Source: CAJXVY01 sp965657575 (GTDB lineage Bacteria > Actinomycetota > Actinomycetes > Actinomycetales > Microbacteriaceae). Taken from it: a stretch of DNA of 64,000 bases. A model generated the notes under the pieces. That model saw only the letters and a list, made by a program, of their open reading frames with translations. It ran no database searches and was not told the origin of the DNA. This document shows, piece after piece, positions 62,974-64,000 of the stretch (positions are counted from its first letter, which is position 1; every line of letters begins with the position of its first letter). The DNA is taken from assembly GCA_965657575.1 (NCBI GenBank), contig CBFHOK010000003.1:41741-105740 (forward strand). Reading direction: 5' to 3'. A program made the position numbers and the translations under genes.

Positions 62974-63650
62974 GCCTCGAATTTATAGCCAAGCCCACGA
63001 ACTGTCATTAGGTGCCTTGGCCTTGACGGGTCATCTTCAATCTTTGAGCGAATTCTTTTGACGTGAACGTCCAGGGTTTTTGTGTCACCGTAGTAATTGC
63101 TCCCCCAGACTCGGTCAATGATCTGACCGCGAGTGAGAACTCGGTTTACGTTTTCCATCAGGAGTTCCAGTAGTTCAAATTCCTTCAGCGGCATCTGAAC
63201 TTTTTCGCCGTGCACCCTGACGATGTGTTTTTCGACATCCATCTCAACACTGCCGGCTTTCAAAATGCCCCCAGGCTGCTCTTGCGGTCCAACCTGGCGG
63301 CGAAGAACTGCTTTCATGCGAGCTAGCAGCTCACGGGTTGAGTAGGGCTTGGTGACATAGTCATCAGCACCTATTTCAAGCCCGACAACTTTGTCAATCT
63401 CGGTGTCTTTGGCGGTGAGCATGATGATTGGAACATTTGAGGTGTTCCTGATCTCTCGGCAGACCTCATTTCCGCTAAGCCCTGGCAACATCAGATCCAA
63501 CAGAATCAAATCAGGCCCATGCTCGTCAAAGACGGTGAGGGCTGCGTTTCCATCCTCTGCTTCGACAACGTCGTAGCCTTCCTTTTGCAAAAGATAAACC
63601 AGCGGTTCTCTCAGGTTTGCCTCGTCTTCAACAACCAAAATCTTGGTCAT
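62970..63650 (-). CDS. OmpR-family response regulator, RegX3/PhoB-like
   Basis: A 226-residue regulator: receiver with D52 in LILLDLMLPG, LTAKDTE and KPYSTRELLARM, and a winged helix with LKEFELLELLMENVNRVLTR and TLDVHVKRIRSKIE. Closest in memory to RegX3, which senses phosphate with SenX3. ATG 63650 overlaps the upstream kinase stop; a GGAG repeat precedes it. No pst or phoU genes are seen here, so phosphate control is inferred only. Confidence 0.92.
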   Translation of the reverse strand: MTKILVVEDEANLREPLVYLLQKEGYDVVEAEDGNAALTVFDEHGPDLILLDLMLPGLSGNEVCREIRNTSNVPIIMLTAKDTEIDKVVGLEIGADDYVTKPYSTRELLARMKAVLRRQVGPQEQPGGILKAGSVEMDVEKHIVRVHGEKVQMPLKEFELLELLMENVNRVLTRGQIIDRVWGSNYYGDTKTLDVHVKRIRSKIEDDPSRPRHLMTVRGLGYKFEA

Positions 63651-64000
63651 CACTCCACTCCGATCTCTTTATCGATTGCTGGAATCCGCAATGTGAAGGT
63701 TGAGCCAACCCCCAAGCGACTGAATAGTTTCACCTCACCGTTGTGGTTCTGAGCGGCATGTTTGACAATGCTCAGGCCCAGACCTGTTCCGCCGGTCTCT
63801 CGTGACCTGGATGGGTCAACTCGATAAAACCTCTCGAATATCCGCTCCTGCTCTTCCTCGGATATTCCCCTGCCACTATCGGCAACACTTATCTCCGCTG
63901 TATTGCCAACTCTTTTGATGCCAACACCAACCTGCGAGCCAGAGTCGGAGTAAACAATCGCGTTTTCAATCAGGTTTCTGAGTGCTGTTGCCAGCATGTC
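63650..64000 (-). CDS. Sensor histidine kinase, C-terminal part (cut by window end)
   Basis: The frame is open to base 64000. The last 116 residues are a HATPase domain with NLIENAIVYS (N box), VADSGRGISEEEQERIFERFYRVD and GGTGLGLSIVKH. It is coupled with the RegX3-like gene, so SenX3-like is likely. The sensor part lies outside the window. Confidence 0.92.
   Translation of the reverse strand, partial: DMLATALRNLIENAIVYSDSGSQVGVGIKRVGNTAEISVADSGRGISEEEQERIFERFYRVDPSRSRETGGTGLGLSIVKHAAQNHNGEVKLFSRLGVGSTFTLRIPAIDKEIGVE

Noticed and set aside
1..64000. CRISPR array, IS element or prophage
   Set aside because: No evenly spaced repeats, transposase or phage genes were seen in any frame.

Overview
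This 64 kb window is chromosomal DNA from a small-genome actinobacterium of moderate to low GC. Gene content and order fit a compact member of the Microbacteriaceae or a relative, such as a freshwater or marine Luna-type lineage; the genus is my inference. Typical actinobacterial markers are CarD, XPB with its XPB/Ssl2-like partner, DUF501, DUF2530, DUF3027, DUF4032, DUF4245 and DUF4307 proteins, a WXG100 protein, a DtxR-type iron regulator, actinobacterial SerC, and a GroEL gene behind CIRCE operators. Several blocks match, from memory, the gene order of Mycobacterium tuberculosis (Rv1080c-Rv1108c, Rv1003-Rv1026, Rv0992c-Rv0996, Rv0861c-Rv0884c, Rv3579c-Rv3583c), so most of the window is conserved core. 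I see no insertion sequence, prophage, CRISPR array or rRNA.

Layout. 1-7143: end of xseA, xseB, a DUF4245 membrane protein, fumarase, an orphan prepilin-type peptidase, PhoH/PIN, a cis-prenyltransferase, a hemolysin III-type membrane protein, DUF4307 and greA. 7140-15780: ilvA, htpX, lemA, a tRNA with anticodon UAA, type II NADH dehydrogenase, DUF501, an FtsB-like protein, enolase, hisS and mazG. 15777-30970: a long minus-strand housekeeping run of mfd, pth, rplY, an APC permease, prs, glmU, tRNA-Gln, an ABC-F ATPase, ispE, ksgA, tatD, metG and rsmI. 31012-38443: an MFS transporter, a nucleotide-sugar-epimerase-like protein, a SepX/GlpR-like membrane protein, a RimJ-like acetyltransferase, 5-formyl-THF cyclo-ligase and a 1188-residue helicase-like protein whose catalytic motifs are degenerate. 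38569-45831: tRNA-Arg, a SulP transporter, a DUF418 protein, an HNH nuclease preceded by a tiny His-rich ORF and a strong terminator, an NlpC/P60 hydrolase, a DtxR regulator, serC, DUF2530, DUF3027 and a CspB-like protein. 45904-51967: a small membrane protein, the XPB pair, a two-component system and a WXG100 protein. 52012-64000: groEL with two CIRCE elements, cspA, msrB, a LysE exporter, tRNA-Thr, a DsbA-like protein, an MsiK/UgpC-type ATPase with a DUF4032 kinase-like partner, rlmB, cysS, ispDF, carD, a lipoprotein, and a RegX3/SenX3-type pair cut by the window end.

Functional links. ispE and the fused ispDF supply the non-mevalonate isoprenoid route, which feeds the prenyltransferase. 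glmU, prs and pth share a minus-strand cluster. Cell-division candidates are the FtsB-like and SepX-like proteins. Stress functions include groEL, two cold-shock proteins, msrB, htpX and lemA. Coding density is very high: same-strand neighbours often overlap by 4-8 bases, and six convergent gene pairs share one 4-base stop-stop overlap.

The most unusual items are the helicase-like protein with lost catalytic residues, the 24-codon His-rich ORF ending at a terminator, a UAA-anticodon tRNA without the long variable arm expected for tRNA-Leu, a 162-base antisense overlap of two conserved genes, and nested inverted repeats between cspA and msrB.
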